A stretch of 64,000 nt of DNA from Strigamia acuminata (GCA_949358305.1 OX442319.1:806001-870000); one strand, 5' to 3'. Numbered from the stretch's first letter, positions 1 through 12,530 are shown. Numbers and translations are program-made. Notes: generated by a model not told the origin, from the letters alone.

Positions 1-2845
1 CTGGGCTACCAAACGCGCTTTATAGCGTGTTACTTGTCCTTGTTGGTTAGTCTTCACTGTATATATCCATCGTAATCCAATCACTTTAGCATCTTTGGGT
101 CTGTCAACTACTTTCCACGTGTCTTGTTGCGTATGAGATTGTATCTCTCTCTCCATTGCCCCTTGCCATTGGGCTGCTTGGTCTGACTCCATTGCCTGTT
201 TGTATGTTTTTGGTATAAATAGACCTCTTGTCTCGGAAACGTCCGCTTCATTTGTCAAATTTGAAACGTCGGGATCAGGTGTGACTGGTCTATTCTGTCC
301 ACGTCTTGGTCTTTGCCCGGGGTCATAAGGAACGTATCGATCTGGGGGTCTCCTAATCCTCAATGGATAGCGCCTTTCCGGTCCCACTTGACCAGTCCTG
401 GTAGGCATCCTATATTCTTGTTGGACCGAAACCTCATCATGAATTACTAGAACTTGCATTGTTCCATGTGGTTCCGCTTCGTCCAGTACTTGAATATTCG
501 AAGGTTGCGCTTGCTCTGACCTCAAAAGTAATGTCGATCCCTTTAATTCCTCATTAAATTTCACGTCCCTTGCGACAAAATATTTCTTCCTAACTGGGTC
601 ATAAAATTTCCATTCTGCCGATTGTAACGGGTATCCCATGAAGATGGCTTTACGTGCCGTTGGTTCCAACTTATAACGATTCTGTTTGGGGATCCAAGTA
701 TAGGCTACACATCCAAAAATCCTCATGTTGCTGACATCTGGCTTGTGTCCTGTTAGCCGTTCAATCGGTGTCTCGACATTAAATCTCCGCATTTTCGATC
801 TGTTACACGCATAACTTGCTGTTTCGACGGCGTCCTGCCAGAAACGCATTGGTAATCCCGAATCCAGCAAGAGAGTTCTAGCTGCGTCCAGCAACTTCCG
901 GTTTGCTCTCTCGGCGACGCCATTTTGTTGGGGCGTCCAAGGAACTGTTAATTCGTGGTGAACCCCACGCTTTGCCAACAAGGTCTTAAATCTATCGTTC
1001 AAAAACTCAGTACCGTTTTCACTTCGCAACCGCTTGAGTTTTCCTCCAAACTTATTTTCAAACATCGTCAAAAAATTTTCAAACTCGCCCGCGGTTTGTG
1101 ATTTCTCTTTAAGGAACCTCGTAAAGATAGCTCTCGAGAAATCATCAACAATTGTAAATATGTATTTACTTCCCAATGTCGATACATTTCGAAAAGGTCC
1201 ACATAAATCAACATGTAACATCTCAAATGGTTTTGTTGCCGAAATATAATTCGTCGGCTTGAATGGGGCCCTTATCTTCTTGGCCATTGCATATCTTCGG
1301 AATCTTTGCGTCTTTTAAATGCAATCCCCTCACCATATTTCTGCTCCAAAGCTCCCTCAATGACCGGTAGCCTAAATGAGCCAATCGTCGGTGCCACATC
1401 TCCATCGATAATCGACTCGCTCGCTAGTCCGGTTCGTGGGGGTGGGCCAATGATGACATCCCGATGTTCATTCTTGGTGAGCTATCAATGTCATTCGAGG
1501 TAGTCTCCACTTGAAACAAACCATTAATTTTTCGCGCCTGAAATACTTTGGTCCCATCTGACGTTTTGACCTCGCAAATTCCGTCACCAAAGCATACGAT
1601 AAATCCCAAATCTATAATTCTTCCAACCGATAATAGGTTGGTCTTCAATGAAGGCACAAGGTTTACGTTATCTAATCGTATTAGCCTTGTCTCGCTGCCT
1701 ACCCTAGTGGTCAGCAATACAGAGCCATATCCGGTCGAGTGCACCTTTCGCCCGTCGGCCAAAAAAATATCTTTGCCACGGTTCATCTTCAAATGACTAA
1801 AACAATTAGGATTGTTGGCCATGTGGGACGAGGCACCTGAGTCCATAAACCAGGCATCCGTACTCCACTCAGGTTTGACCGCTCCAGTGGACATGGCGTA
1901 ATCAACAACATAATCGAGGTCCGTCACATTCTCGCTGACTTTACTCGACTCTTGTGTTGCCATGTTTACACTCTGGTTGCGCGCTCGTCCAAATCCCCGA
2001 TTAAAACTCCATCCTCGACCACGACCACGTCCACGAAAATCAATTGCAGCCGCCGGGTCCACAGGTTGTCGGCATTCTGCGTATCGGTGGCCAATGCGTC
2101 CACAGTTCCAGCATTTTGGTCCACCCCTGCTCGCAGATCCCCGGCTTGCGCCTGCAGTGCCCATTGGCCGTCGGCCACCTCCTCTGTTTCCACCTCTCAT
2201 CCAGGTGGCACTTTCTAGTCGTGTATCCGTGGTCGGTTCAACGCTATTCTTACGAATTTCTGCGGCTAATAATGCACGGCGGAGAGTGAGCAACTTCATT
2301 GTGCTTGTCCCAGCCACATCACAACTTGTGATCACGTTCGCATATTCCGTACTTAATCCACGCAAGATGTGCGCACACAATTCTTGCTCTTCAACAACGA
2401 CTCCAATTGAACTTAATTCCTCCCGAATGGAGATCATTTTATCCAGGTATGTGGCTACTGTCTCACTTTGTTTCATAACAGTGTGGCCCAATTCGACTCT
2501 CTTTTGTACTTTTAATTCCGCCAAATCGCCTTGGTTCTCGGTCTTCAACGCCGTCCAGGCCTCCTTGGCTGTGTCCTTATTCAACACATGTCGTAATTGG
2601 GTCGAATCTATCGTTTGAAGAATCAAATTCAGTGCTTCTATGTCGCTCGTATTCCACTTATCTTGTCTTGTTTTAAAGTCTACATCACTCTCGCCTAAAG
2701 TCTTGATTGGCAAATCGTCTTTTATTACCGTCCAGACGTCTTTGGCTCTCAGCAACGTTCTCACGCGGTACTCCCACGATGGGTAGTTCTTTCCGTTCAA
2801 TTTTTCGACGTACGTTACCGACTGCACATCAGTTTTAGCCGCCAT
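1..2845 (-). pseudogene. Copia gag-pol, interrupted
   Basis: Polyprotein of a Ty1/copia element. The first ATG is at 2845 (MAAKTDVQSV). Gag-type residues follow (LNGKNYPSWEYRV), then an RG-rich stretch around the knuckle CWNCGRIGHRYAEC, and the protease motif WFMDSGASSHM. An in-frame TAG at 1424-1426 ends this frame after HEPD. The same frame then resumes with the integrase zinc-binding start (WHRRLAHLGYRSL, near 1395). A small indel near 1290 shifts the frame at the second zinc-binding half, after which the integrase core is readable in another frame (FEMLHVDLCG near 1210, NGVAERANR near 910). The frame runs to the window edge in the N-terminal part of reverse transcriptase (RYKARLVAQ). The stop plus frameshift indicate a dead copy; a programmed event is unlikely because both breaks are needed. 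Confidence 0.85.
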
Positions 2846-2962
2846 TTCCGAATACCGCGTCTCTTCTGCACAAATAGTCCAAAAAACCACAAGGAACACC
2901 GCTCAATTTAACACTTGAATCGTTTCATCCACTTTTCTGCCATCCAGCTGGCATTTTTGTCA

Positions 2963-2982
2963 TTGCTGGGGCCCATAACCCA
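2963..2982 (-). other. Primer-binding site, half-tRNA type
   Basis: The plus strand reads GCTGGGGCCCATAACCCA, which matches the anticodon stem-loop of animal initiator tRNA-Met (CTGGGCCCATAACCCAG) with one extra G. In element sense it is therefore complementary to the internal part of that tRNA, as in Drosophila copia, which is primed by a cleaved half of tRNA-iMet. It directly abuts the LTR end TGTTGGGACA (plus-strand reading). Confidence 0.7.
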
Positions 2983-3161
2983 TGTTGGGACAATTTCATT
3001 AATTTAGAAGAGAATTCACACACTACTCCATTCCATTCATAACATCATAACAATCACACATGTCAATTTATTGTTGCTCATATAATACAATTCTTTCATG
3101 GTTACTTACTACGTAACCATTCATAAAAACAACTCATTGCAAACGAAATACTACTAACATA
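2983..3161 (-). repeat. Copia LTR (5' LTR of the decayed element)
   Basis: On the plus strand it begins TGTTGGGACA at 2983 beside the primer site. A plausible far end is ACTACTAACA at 3152-3161, giving short inverted ends TGTT/AACA and a length near 180 bp. The outer end is inferred because no second LTR is available for comparison, and a different transposon begins three bases further on. Confidence 0.5.
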
Positions 3162-3163
3162 TT

Positions 3164-3816
3164 CAGTGGTGACCTTAAATTTGACCCAGAAAGTCATCTT
3201 CAAGGTCATTCACTTTCTAACTTTTAAACCGTTTAGGATACAGCAAAATTTCCAATTACAAAGTTGTAGAACACGATCGAATTAGTACTATCCAACTTAT
3301 CTTAGACATCTTAATTTAAATGTTTTCATTTTAAAATGAAAACAAATCAGCTGAAGTAAAGCCAGCCATTGTGACAAAACTTAAATTTCTACTGCAAAAG
3401 TACTGAATTTCTTCAATAAATGTATTCAAATTTTCATTATTATGTAAGTAAACAAGTAAAACCACTGTCTTTTTTTTATGTCTAAATTATTTTATTTTTA
3501 TAGGAATAAAAATTTTCAATTTGCTGATTTGTTTTCATTTTTTTAAAAAAAACTATTTTACTTAAAGTGACTAAGATAAGTAGGATAATACTAATTTGAT
3601 GGTGCTCTACAACTTTGTAATTGGAAATTTTGCTGTATCTTAAACGGTTTAAAAGTTAAAAAGTGAATGACCTTGAAGATGACCTTCCGGGTCAAATTTA
3701 AGATCACCACTGGATAGCCCACCATCAACTTCCTATATGCCTACATCAATAAAATTGATATATCTTCGGTTATTTTCAAGAAAAAAAGGTTTTTCAGACT
3801 TTTGACTCACCCTGTA
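3164..3816. mobile_element. Long-inverted-repeat DNA element, family copy 1
   Basis: A left arm starting CAGTGGTGACCTTAAATTTG at 3164 and running about 145 bp is repeated in reverse complement at about 3568-3712 (ending CAAATTTAAGATCACCACTG). The arms are highly similar and separated by an AT-rich spacer of about 250 bp. Beyond the right arm the sequence continues to CTCACCCTGTA at 3816, a terminus shared with the copy ending at 10392. No transposase frame is present, so this is a non-autonomous element or a foldback element. The left terminus corresponding to CACCCTGTA is missing, so this copy may be 5' truncated. Confidence 0.75.
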
Positions 3817-4871
3817 TTTGTGTAATAGATCAAAATTTTTTTTAAAAAGGTACATTTTAATAAATATAAGTTTCACAGATTGCACCAGAGCCATTAATTG
3901 AGTTTCCTAGCTGTTATACAGTCATGGATGCATCAGCATATTAATGATATACAAGGATACAAGTTGGCCACTTAGATAGAGCTTGGATGCCTCCATTTTG
4001 TTTTGAGTTTCACAAGCCTCAAAATCATTTCTTATCAAAATCACAAAAACTACCTTTTAGATGTTTTTGGGATTTTGTGTTTTCACTCTCTTGCACTTTA
4101 GTGAATGTGAATGTGATTGGTAGAACAGATATCACATGACAATACTCAAAAATCACAAAGTTGTCCAGATCACAGAATTGCAAAATTGACTGGGTTAATT
4201 CAATGTAATCCCATTTTTGGAGGCATCAAAAAATAATGATTTTGTGATTAATGCAAAATCACAAAATTGCAAAATCATTCGTATAATGAAACCCCCTACT
4301 GATAAATTTGGATAAAAAATAAATGAACAAGGTATGATATTAAATTAAACTGGGCTGTCACGTTTTTTTTGTTATGCAACAAAACATTTGATCGCATGCA
4401 AACATGCAAAAAATTTGATTTGAACAATAATATAGCATTCTGAAAAATATTTTTACTTTAACAAATCCATGAAATTATTACATACAATTTTAAATAAATA
4501 GAATATTATTTGTATGTGAATATTCATAACTAAAATTAAAAATCCATAAATAATTCAGAAATAAATACAAACAATTCGAAATTAAAAAACAGGTCAAATT
4601 ATATTTTTGATTGGATTGTGCCTCTAGATTGTCCAACTGTCCATTGCATGTAATTTTCAATGTCACACTATTGAAAATGGCATGAACACATTCTTTCTGT
4701 TTTAAAATTGATCATATTTTTTGTTTACACACAAATTGCCATTTTTTCCTAATCTTCTTATCTTTGGGAAATAAAAAAAAAGCTAATTTAAAATCTAATT
4801 TTGACTTTTCGGTATTTTTATATGCAAAAAACTGCACAGGATGCCATTTTTACACTTTGAATTTTGAATCG
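3817..4871. other. AT-rich intergenic DNA, no gene seen
   Basis: No open frame of note and no recognisable element boundary. It contains scattered short phrases such as AAAATCACAAAATTGCAAAATC around 4140-4285, which recur loosely and look like degenerate low-complexity sequence. Confidence 0.5.
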
Positions 4872-5086
4872 GCGCCCACTGACATCAGAGAAGCGATTGC
4901 TACGCCACTAGCTCCGACCCTTCAATTTTAGGAAATAACGTCATTTTGCCGAAGTGGCCAAACCTAATAATGTTGTTCAACCTTGCGCCCACTGACATCA
5001 GAACAGCATGGCTCCGCCCCTTCACTTTGAGCAAGTGACGTCATTTTGGCCAAGTGGCTCAACTTCATAAGTCGTTCAACCTTGCG
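4872..5086. repeat. Diverged tandem duplication of ~110 bp
   Basis: Two consecutive units both begin GCGCCCACTGACATCAGA (4872 and 4985) and both end with GTTCAACCTTGCG. Each contains a cyclic-AMP-response-like core (AACGTCATTTT in the first, GTGACGTCATTTT in the second) followed by a GCCAAGTGGC-like motif. Copies differ by substitutions and small gaps. Confidence 0.75.
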
Positions 5087-5175
5087 GTACAATATAATAA
5101 TTATCTCGATCGTAACTGTTGGAATTGGAATATTCCTTTCATTTGGATGACTTGGAAATGAAATTCTACAGAGTA

Positions 5176-5213
5176 TTCTTCTTCTTCTTCTTCTTCTTCT
5201 TCTTCTTCTTCTT
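5176..5213. repeat. (CTT)n microsatellite
   Basis: About twelve uninterrupted TTC/CTT units, with one ATC interruption immediately after the run. Confidence 0.9.
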
Positions 5214-5580
5214 CATCTTCACACTTCCTACGTAGACATTCACAAAAAAAGTCCTACACGTACCTGTACATTTGTTCATTTTTATTACTTTGGTTCTTAC
5301 TTTCATTTTCAACTACACATTTTTTTCATGACTATGACCCTCCTGTGAACTCAGTACCTCCGATCCGATCCCACCACATGCTACAACTCCACTCCAAAAA
5401 CTCTAAAAACCATTACAAATTTACAGCTGCACTTTATTTGTGTCATCCTTTTTAAAATATCACCTACTTGCTCTCTGTAGACCTTTTTCACCTTATATAA
5501 CAAATCATTCCAATCCTTTCTATACCTTTCTCCCCTTTCTATGCATTAATGTATTTTTTAGCCATATGGGAATGTCCACT

Positions 5581-5612
5581 GGTTAGGTTAGGTTAGGTTA
5601 GGTTGGGTTAGG
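5581..5612 (+). repeat. Interstitial (TTAGG)n telomere-type repeat
   Basis: About six GGTTA units with one TTGGG variant. TTAGG is the telomere motif of most insects and crustaceans; here it is internal and short. Confidence 0.85.
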
Positions 5613-7678
5613 CTTAAGTTAGATTCTTTTCGATTGAGTGATAAGCTGAGTGATATAAGTTATGTGCACCGGGCAATGCACATGATTCTAAGCTCGTAAT
5701 TACTTTCCTCTAGAATGGGCAAACCAATGTGTGATTAAAAAGTGACCCGAAAAGCGTCATTGAAACATGACTTTTTCTTTTCAAATATACAGTACCCGTC
5801 CCGTACCATCAGTAAAACAGTATAACATTCAATGATTGCAGTTGCTCGGGATACGGGATGTCTTATGTACATGTACGAATACGAATATGGATGCAATCGT
5901 TGTGTCGCATTCTCCTGGTGCGTGTCAGGCCATGTCATGTCGTTTCTTTCTTTTCTTCGGTGTGATTCAATTCTCCCGCTTACTGAGTTATGGTCGCCAT
6001 AAATCGGAGAATTCGTGGAAATAAAGGATGCGGTCTCACTGGACCCCAGAATTTGAACTCCAGCAGTTTGAATGAGAAGAGATCAATCTTGTGGTCTGAG
6101 AATTAATTCTCTAACTCTGACGTCATTGAACGTGCTGTAATCGACGTATTCGGGGATTTTCTCGTTTCAAAAGTTCTCCCATTGCATTTATCATGCTCCA
6201 TCCTAAGCAAAGAATTGATTTTTTTATGACTACTTAAGTTAACAGCAGCTTTTTACTATCAACGCAAGACACGTCCATAAACATTACCGGACGGTTTTTT
6301 TTACTCTCTCCCTGTTAACATTGCGCGAAATGTTTTAATTATGGTAAATGTGATTCGAGGTGACAGAAAAACAAGGATAAGATCATCGGAGGAATCATTT
6401 CATCGACTCTACATTTAACATAAAAAAGAAATCAGCATACTGTACTTGTAGAAACGTGTGGATGAAACTTTGAAGTTAATAATATAAGTAGTGCGGTTTT
6501 TTTTTCTCACAATTTTTGTTTATTGATTCGATTTTATATAGAAGGAAATTATTGAAAATGTTGATTCCAAGTTCGTTCATTTTCTTTTCTCAATACAGGT
6601 ACCGGTACTTGTAGATAAACAATTCAATTTAGCCCAGTGAATTTCGTTTATCTAATCCAGATGAATTAAAGCTGATAACCCGCAAGCAGCCAATTCTGAC
6701 AACAGCAGCTATACTGTACAAGGTACAAGCATAAAAGCAACTTCCACCTTTCAATAAATCCCATAATTCAATTGTCTTTCCTGTCAATTATGTCTGTTTC
6801 TCGTACAACTCTAAACACTCTTCTAATGTAAACAAATACAAAAGAATAAGTGGGAAAGCCGATAATTCAATTATAGGATTAATTGTCAAGGTTTTGAATT
6901 TTGATGAAATAAAACTGTTTTCAACGTGTTAGGATCCAGTTTGTCTAAGAAATTACGTTGATCATTTTTTTTTCAAGCAAATTACTGTATATACTTGTAA
7001 CCTCCCATTTCGTCATCACTGATGATTGGTACAACATTGAGTGAATGAAAAAGAAAAGCTGCCGTAGCCGTAGTGTAATCCCAGTTTGTACGTTTATCTT
7101 GGCAAGAAAACTACGGTAATGCTCGTCAGACAAATACAAATGTTGCGTTTTCTACTTGTATGATATTCTCCTCCAGTCAAATCTATTTGAAGACATTTTT
7201 GTGAATACAAGTATTACGAGAAATTTGACTCACGTAGTGAAGACAAGCTTGAAGCACACCAGTGATTACATATGACAAGTTGACGTTAAAGGTCAGCAAT
7301 AAATTGGAAGACCCCCTACAAACGCACACCCATCTTTTAAATGATCCCACCCATGCCTTAGGCTTCAGCAATCATAAATTCAACCTTCAGAAATGAACAT
7401 CGCCTAAAAGGTCGGTTAGTAGTTACATATACTGTACAATCAACACTACATTTAAGTTAAAATAATAATAAAAACAACCTGAAATAAATGAATAGATTTG
7501 CAGATATACAGTACTGTATATTTCCATGTAAATTGAAGTCGGGTCATTTTATTTATCATAAACATAATTCATAATATTCATAAACATAATATTTTATGAA
7601 AACTGCAGGCACTTGTAGGTGAGACAAGACACCACATGCATGTAGTCCTAGTAAATACGGTACGGTACACCTTTTATT
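5613..7678. other. Intergenic DNA, no gene seen
   Basis: Only short chance frames on either strand. The palindrome GTACCGGTAC occurs at 6599. No element boundaries or structured repeats were recognised. Confidence 0.5.
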
Positions 7679-7911
7679 CATCCCAGGTAAAAAAAAATCT
7701 GCAGAATTCTGTAAAAAATTTGCTTGCCGAAAAAATTCTGCAGAAAATCTTTTTTCTGTGCAGAATTCTGCAGAAAAATTGCCTGCCAAAAACATTCTGC
7801 AGAAAAGGTTAACATTTTTCTGCAGAATTCTGCAGAATTTGGTAATTTTTTCTGGAGAAAATTTTTCTGCATAGCATGCAGAATTCTGCACAACCTTTTT
7901 CTCCTGGGATG
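7679..7911. mobile_element. Palindrome-rich inverted-repeat element (MITE-like)
   Basis: The ends are CATCCCAGG (7679) and CCTGGGATG (7911), an exact 9-bp inverted pair. The interior is built from repeated palindromic words of the type CTGCAGAATTCTGCAG, at about 7698, 7734, 7760, 7794, 7820 and 7878. Open frames across this stretch on both strands arise from the repeats and are not genes. No clear target duplication was seen. Confidence 0.6.
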
Positions 7912-8210
7912 CAGTGTCAAACCTACTTGTACAAGCCATGTACACGCCGATAATCGCAAAAAAAATCAACTCTTTCACATTTAAATGTAAAACAAAATAT
8001 ACTGTATGGGCAAATGGCTAAAATGGGATTTTATTTTAAACAAGCTTATAGCCTAGTTTCAGAATTTATTAACCACTTTGTAACATGGCCCCCACATCAT
8101 GAAGCGGGCCCCAGGCCAGAATTGTTGGCAGAGGCCCCTCTGAAGAAAATTTCTTGAAATTTGTCCTTGCTTTGTTTGCACTTCAGAAATATTTTTTTTT
8201 TACCGGAAAT

Positions 8211-8625
8211 TCAGGTTTTTTGCATCGAAAAGTCAGTTTTTTTGCATCGAAAATTCAGTTTTTTAGACGGAAAATTCAGTTTTTTGGACCGAAAATTCAG
8301 TTTTTTGGACCGAAAATTCAGTTTTTTGGACCGAAAATTCAGTTTTTTGGACCGAAAATTCAGTTTTTTGGACCGAAAATTCAGTTTTTTGGACCGAAAA
8401 TTCAGTTTTTTGGACCGAAAATTCAGTTTTTTGGACCGAAAATTCAGTTTTTTGGACCGAAAATTCAGTTTTTTGGACCGAAAATTCAGTTTTTTGGACC
8501 GAAAATTCAGTTTTTTGGACCGAAAATTCAGTTTTTTGGACCGAAAATTCAGTTTTTTGGACCGAAAATTCAGTTTTTTGGACCGAAAATTCAGTTTTTT
8601 GGACCGAAAATTCAGTTTTTTGACC
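8211..8625. repeat. 21-bp A-tract minisatellite
   Basis: About 20 units of GAAAATTCAGTTTTTTGGACC. The central 16 or so are essentially identical; the first four at the 5' edge vary (GCATC, AGACG in place of GGACC). Because 21 is a multiple of three, every frame stays open on both strands and spells seven-residue repeats; these are not genes. Confidence 0.95.
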
Positions 8626-9835
8626 CGATAGGTCATGTTCAAAATGGTGGTTGACTTTAGCGTCCCGACATTAACGACACTTTAGTACTTTAGCAACAGT
8701 TACATTTGAGCACGGCTCGGTAATCATCGCTGAAGTTTATCCGTCGCTAAAGTGGCAGTCGCTAAACTGATACACGGAGAAGTGAGAAAAATTTATTATT
8801 ATTATTTGATTAACTTTAAACATTTAAAAACAAATTCCAATACTCCATTGTGCACTCGAACAAACTCGCAAGAATTTCTCATGCAATTTTATTAAATGTA
8901 CAGAGCACAGGATACAGAAACACACATCATAAAGATATTGTTACGTGGTTCGGGAAATGAACGAATCCACTTAACAAATGCTCAAAGAATGACTCGGTCG
9001 GTATTAAATGTAATTAAATCTACTTTATTAAATTATAGAGTCAGAAATCTGGAGCAAACCAAATATCCGGTTTAAGACCAACTTGTATCAAAAATATAAG
9101 TTACATGACTTGGAGTTATACAAACTATTAACCTAATTCTAGTAATTAAATAATAAGAGACATAAATCAAACAAAGTCTAACAAACTAAATAAGGTTATG
9201 TATGGATGACACTTTATCGAAATGTTTCAGTAGAAGAACTGAGTTCTGCCACACCTTGCTCTGGCAAGCATCATCACAGTTCGTGAGCTCAAGGAGAACT
9301 AACTTCCATGGGCTGAATCAGCTAAGCTTATGTTCCGCAAGTTGATTCTTAATACCTCACTGTGGTGAGCGCCATCTAGTGATCTTTATTGGTACTGATT
9401 GCTCTAAAGAAGCGGTTTAAGACAGCCCGTTTACAGTGTAGCTTATCCGCACAACAATACTGTATACATTCCGTATTCCAAACCCAAAACTTGCCCATTT
9501 CAACACCCACAGCAACAACAAAAAAACCCAAAAATCACATTTATATTCCCATGGTTACACAGCCCCGTGATGCGCGATCCCAGGTGGGCTCCCAACCTCG
9601 CAATGTCATTGTGCGAGTTGTGCGACCACATGTCTCTCTCTCATCCAGGCCGAGATCGAGGCGCGCTGGTGCCGCTGAGCTCTGACCCGGTTGCTAAGCC
9701 AATATGCTAACAAGTATACTGTAGCTAAATTCACTTCAATTGATTTTGGAGTTACCAAGGTGTAGTTGCTAAAATGTACCATTTTTTAAAATAATCGCTA
9801 TAACTAGTCGCTAAAGTGATTTTTTTCCCATTTTC
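8626..9835. other. Intergenic DNA with a possible LTR end at 8939
   Basis: No gene. TGTTACGTGG at 8939 resembles the start of the LTR at 60972 (TGTTACGCGG), and both are preceded by GATAT, but homology beyond the first 15 bases is weak. The block 9540-9680 is more GC-rich than its surroundings without a recognisable product. Confidence 0.35.
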
Positions 9836-10392
9836 AAAGCCATTCATTTTGTACTTTTTAAACGGTTTAAGACACAGCAAATAGCCAACTTCACAGTTAT
9901 AGAACTCCATTCAATTCGTACTACAGTATCTGTATGCAACTTATCTTAGTCATCTTAAGCTTAATGTTAGTCAAAGTAAACCAATCATTTTGGCAAAACT
10001 CAAATTTCAATTACAAATGTACTAAATTACTTAACTAAATGCAATCTAATTTTGATTATTATTTAAGTACATAAGAAAAACCACTGTTTTTTTTTTTAAT
10101 GCTTAAATTTTTTTTCACAAAAATAAAATATTACAATTTACCAATTTGTTTTCTTTTTAAAAAAAAAACATGACTAAAAAGTTGCATAGTACTAATACGA
10201 TGGTGCTCTACAACTTTGTAATTGGAATTTTTGCCGAATCTACAACCGTTTAAAATGTATAAAATAAATGACCTTGAAGATGACCTTCCGGGTCAAATTT
10301 AAGGTCACCAATGGATAGCCCACCATCGACTTCCTATCCTTCAGTCATTTTCAAGAAAAAAAGATGTTTCCACACTTTTGACTCACCCTGTA
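9836..10392. mobile_element. Long-inverted-repeat DNA element, family copy 2
   Basis: Same family as 3164-3816. The right part (CTACAACTTTGTAATTGG, then GACCTTGAAGATGACCTTCC, then GGATAGCCCACCATC and a terminal CTCACCCTGTA) is closely similar. The left arm starts within the family sequence near 9836 (TTTTTAAACGGTTTAAGAC) and is more diverged, missing the outermost bases. No coding capacity. Confidence 0.75.
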
Positions 10393-10407
10393 TTCGTTGA
10401 AAACTTT

Positions 10408-10475
10408 TCTTTCCTTCTTTCTTTCATTCCTTCTTTCTTTCTTTCTTTCTTTCTTTCTTTTCTTCCTTCTTTTCT
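10408..10475. repeat. (CTTT)n microsatellite, imperfect
   Basis: A run of CTTT/CCTT units, polypyrimidine on the plus strand, following the end of the transposon copy by some 15 bp. Confidence 0.85.
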
Positions 10476-11728
10476 TTTTATCTGTTTTTTTTTTTTTCAC
10501 GCATCCCACATGCCCACTACAGAACATTTCTCTCATCAAATCCATTACACACCCCCATCAGACGCCCACTAGCAGGCATTAAGCGAATCAGGTGTTGCCT
10601 TTTACGAGCCTAATATCCCCGCATGAGGCACCTTGTATAAAGTAAACCCCCTCCACATTCTCTATCTTACTCTTCCTGGAAAGCGACTACAACTCTAAGA
10701 TTCAACAGGTCATCACCGACTGCAAGCAGAATTAACCCAAATTTACAGGTATATTCGTCGAAAGAAAGATAAAATAAGATAAGATAAGATGACATATGTT
10801 AATTTAATAACGCGACTGTGCATTACAAATTAAATAATGCATTTCATACATTAAATAATGCATTTCATTTTAATGAACAAGATACAATACACTGGTCCAC
10901 ATGACCTTTCGAATGGTATGAAAATGTTGATTTCAGCAGAAAAATTGGATCATTCATGTTTATATCGAAATTGTTTAAATAAAATGTTTATTTAAAAAAA
11001 GTCTGTAACTAGACAATTTTCCACATATTTTACAAAGTAGCGCTCCTTGTGAGTGAAAACTTTTTTTTCCAGAAAATCTGCACTCTAACCATAGTTAGAG
11101 TGCAGTAACTAATTTAACCACCGCAATATTTCACGTCGCACACATATATGTTTCATTGCATTCACGTTTCATCGCATTCACGTCGCATTCGCATTCGCAT
11201 TCACCTAGCATTCTCAATTCACATTCACGTCGCATTGTTTGAATAAAAATTTGTCTTTTTGAATTTTGTACATCCAAAAAGAAAAACACAAACATCTGTA
11301 ACACTTATAACACAACTTTTTGAATGCAGCTAGTGGTTACTATATTGTATTTTTGAATTCCCGGAATTTCCCAGGAATTCCCGGGAAATCGAATTATAAT
11401 TTCCCGCTTCCCGGGAAATAAAAGGGGCGGAAAAATGAAGCTTTACTCACAAGTCAGCCTCAGGTATAACCCCACTAAATTTAAATGCCCGCTCCAAAAG
11501 CCTTGGTGAATAAAAGATGGCGGACATAAATCGAGATGCGAGTCAACACATTTTGCAAATATTGCAACCAGAAATAATAAAAGAAAGGTAAAAGGCATGT
11601 AACACAGAAAACAACAAGAACCCTCAGCTCACCCTCACCCTCACCCTCACCCAACTTATTTTCGTTGTCTCCTTGTTTTTCTTTTCAGTTCTTTTCTCTT
11701 CTCTGTAAAAGGGGGAAAAAGCGTGAGT

Positions 11729-11732
<4 letters not shown>

Positions 11733-11775
<43 letters not shown>
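11733..11775. repeat. (GA)n microsatellite
   Basis: About 21 uninterrupted GA dinucleotides. Confidence 0.95.
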
Positions 11776-11777
<2 letters not shown>

Positions 11778-12073
11778 CGGTGGGGCAAGGAATAATTGAT
11801 TGAGTCGTGATTAGACCCCTTCTTTCCTTCCCCTTCTGTGGATGGAGTTGATACGAGAGAGGAGGAAGCGAATACCCCTCGCCAATAAGTGGAAAGGTAG
11901 CAGCAGATTTGTTGGCAAGACGGTGTGTAATTAGAGACTCGCTGACCAAACGCACGCAAACACAATCCAATGAACCAGGGCCATGGCACGTGCCGACTTC
12001 CCCTCCTTGCTAGTACAGCAACACTGAAATGTGAAGCCATGGCAATGGCAATGGCAAGCATCGTCATAATTGA

Positions 12074-12123
12074 ACTTGGTACTTGGTACTTTGTACTTTG
12101 TACTTTGTACTTTGTACTTTGTA
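12074..12123. repeat. (ACTTTGT)n heptanucleotide repeat
   Basis: Two TTGGTAC-type units followed by four to five exact GTACTTT units. Confidence 0.9.
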
Positions 12124-12530
12124 GGTGAGTTAGATCAAACAAGCAGTTTAAAGCTTTGACACCAGTTTCAATGACATGATACACTTTGCTTGACTACAAC
12201 TTTGGCAAGCTTCTTCTTCTTCCGCTGGGGAATAAATGCTCTAGCGGCTCCATGAAAGCATCTTCCGAAAAATTGTCAACAAAACACAACACAACCATCC
12301 CGTCATTTTTCTACAACTACAGAGTACAGGCAGCAAATAAAGCTCCAGGAAGCCGTCTCGACTCGATCACACCATAAAAAAAAATACCGGTCCTCGTACC
12401 ATTTTAAGACATTCAGTATAAGTACAGTATACTCTGTCCAAATAAACAAAACAGATAGCTGCCTCACTTTAAATACTTAAAATACCGGCATGCATGTTTA
12501 GCTACAAGATCCAGAAAAAAACATACTTGT

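Larger units (their letters stand above)
1..3161 (-). mobile_element. Decayed Ty1/copia retrotransposon, cut by window edge
   Basis: Minus-strand LTR element read from about 3161 downwards. In element order it shows an LTR (3161-2983), a primer-binding site copied from the initiator tRNA-Met anticodon arm (2982-2963), gag with a CCHC knuckle, an aspartic protease, an integrase and the start of reverse transcriptase at the window edge. The order protease, integrase, reverse transcriptase is diagnostic of Ty1/copia rather than gypsy. The other LTR lies outside the window. The 5' LTR end abuts an unrelated inverted-repeat element at 3164, so the outer boundary is approximate. Confidence 0.85.
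10476..12530. other. Intergenic DNA with short repeat clusters
   Basis: No gene. It holds a degenerate CATTCG/CACGT array at 11150-11245, a cluster of GGAATTCCCGGGAAAT-type palindromes at 11356-11425, a (GA)n run at 11733-11775 and a (CTTTGTA)n run at 12074-12123. Frames crossing the GA run are low-complexity artefacts. Confidence 0.5.

Noticed and set aside
1223-1426. Programmed readthrough or frameshift in the left copia element
   Set aside because: Both a stop and a small indel disrupt conserved integrase residues, which fits decay better than regulated recoding.
7556-7978. 140-codon minus frame and overlapping frames
   Set aside because: They run across a palindrome-rich MITE; the residues reflect CTGCAGAATTC repeats.
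8154-8654. Open frames of 143-166 codons on both strands
   Set aside because: They are produced by a 21-bp tandem repeat; every frame encodes the same seven-residue unit.
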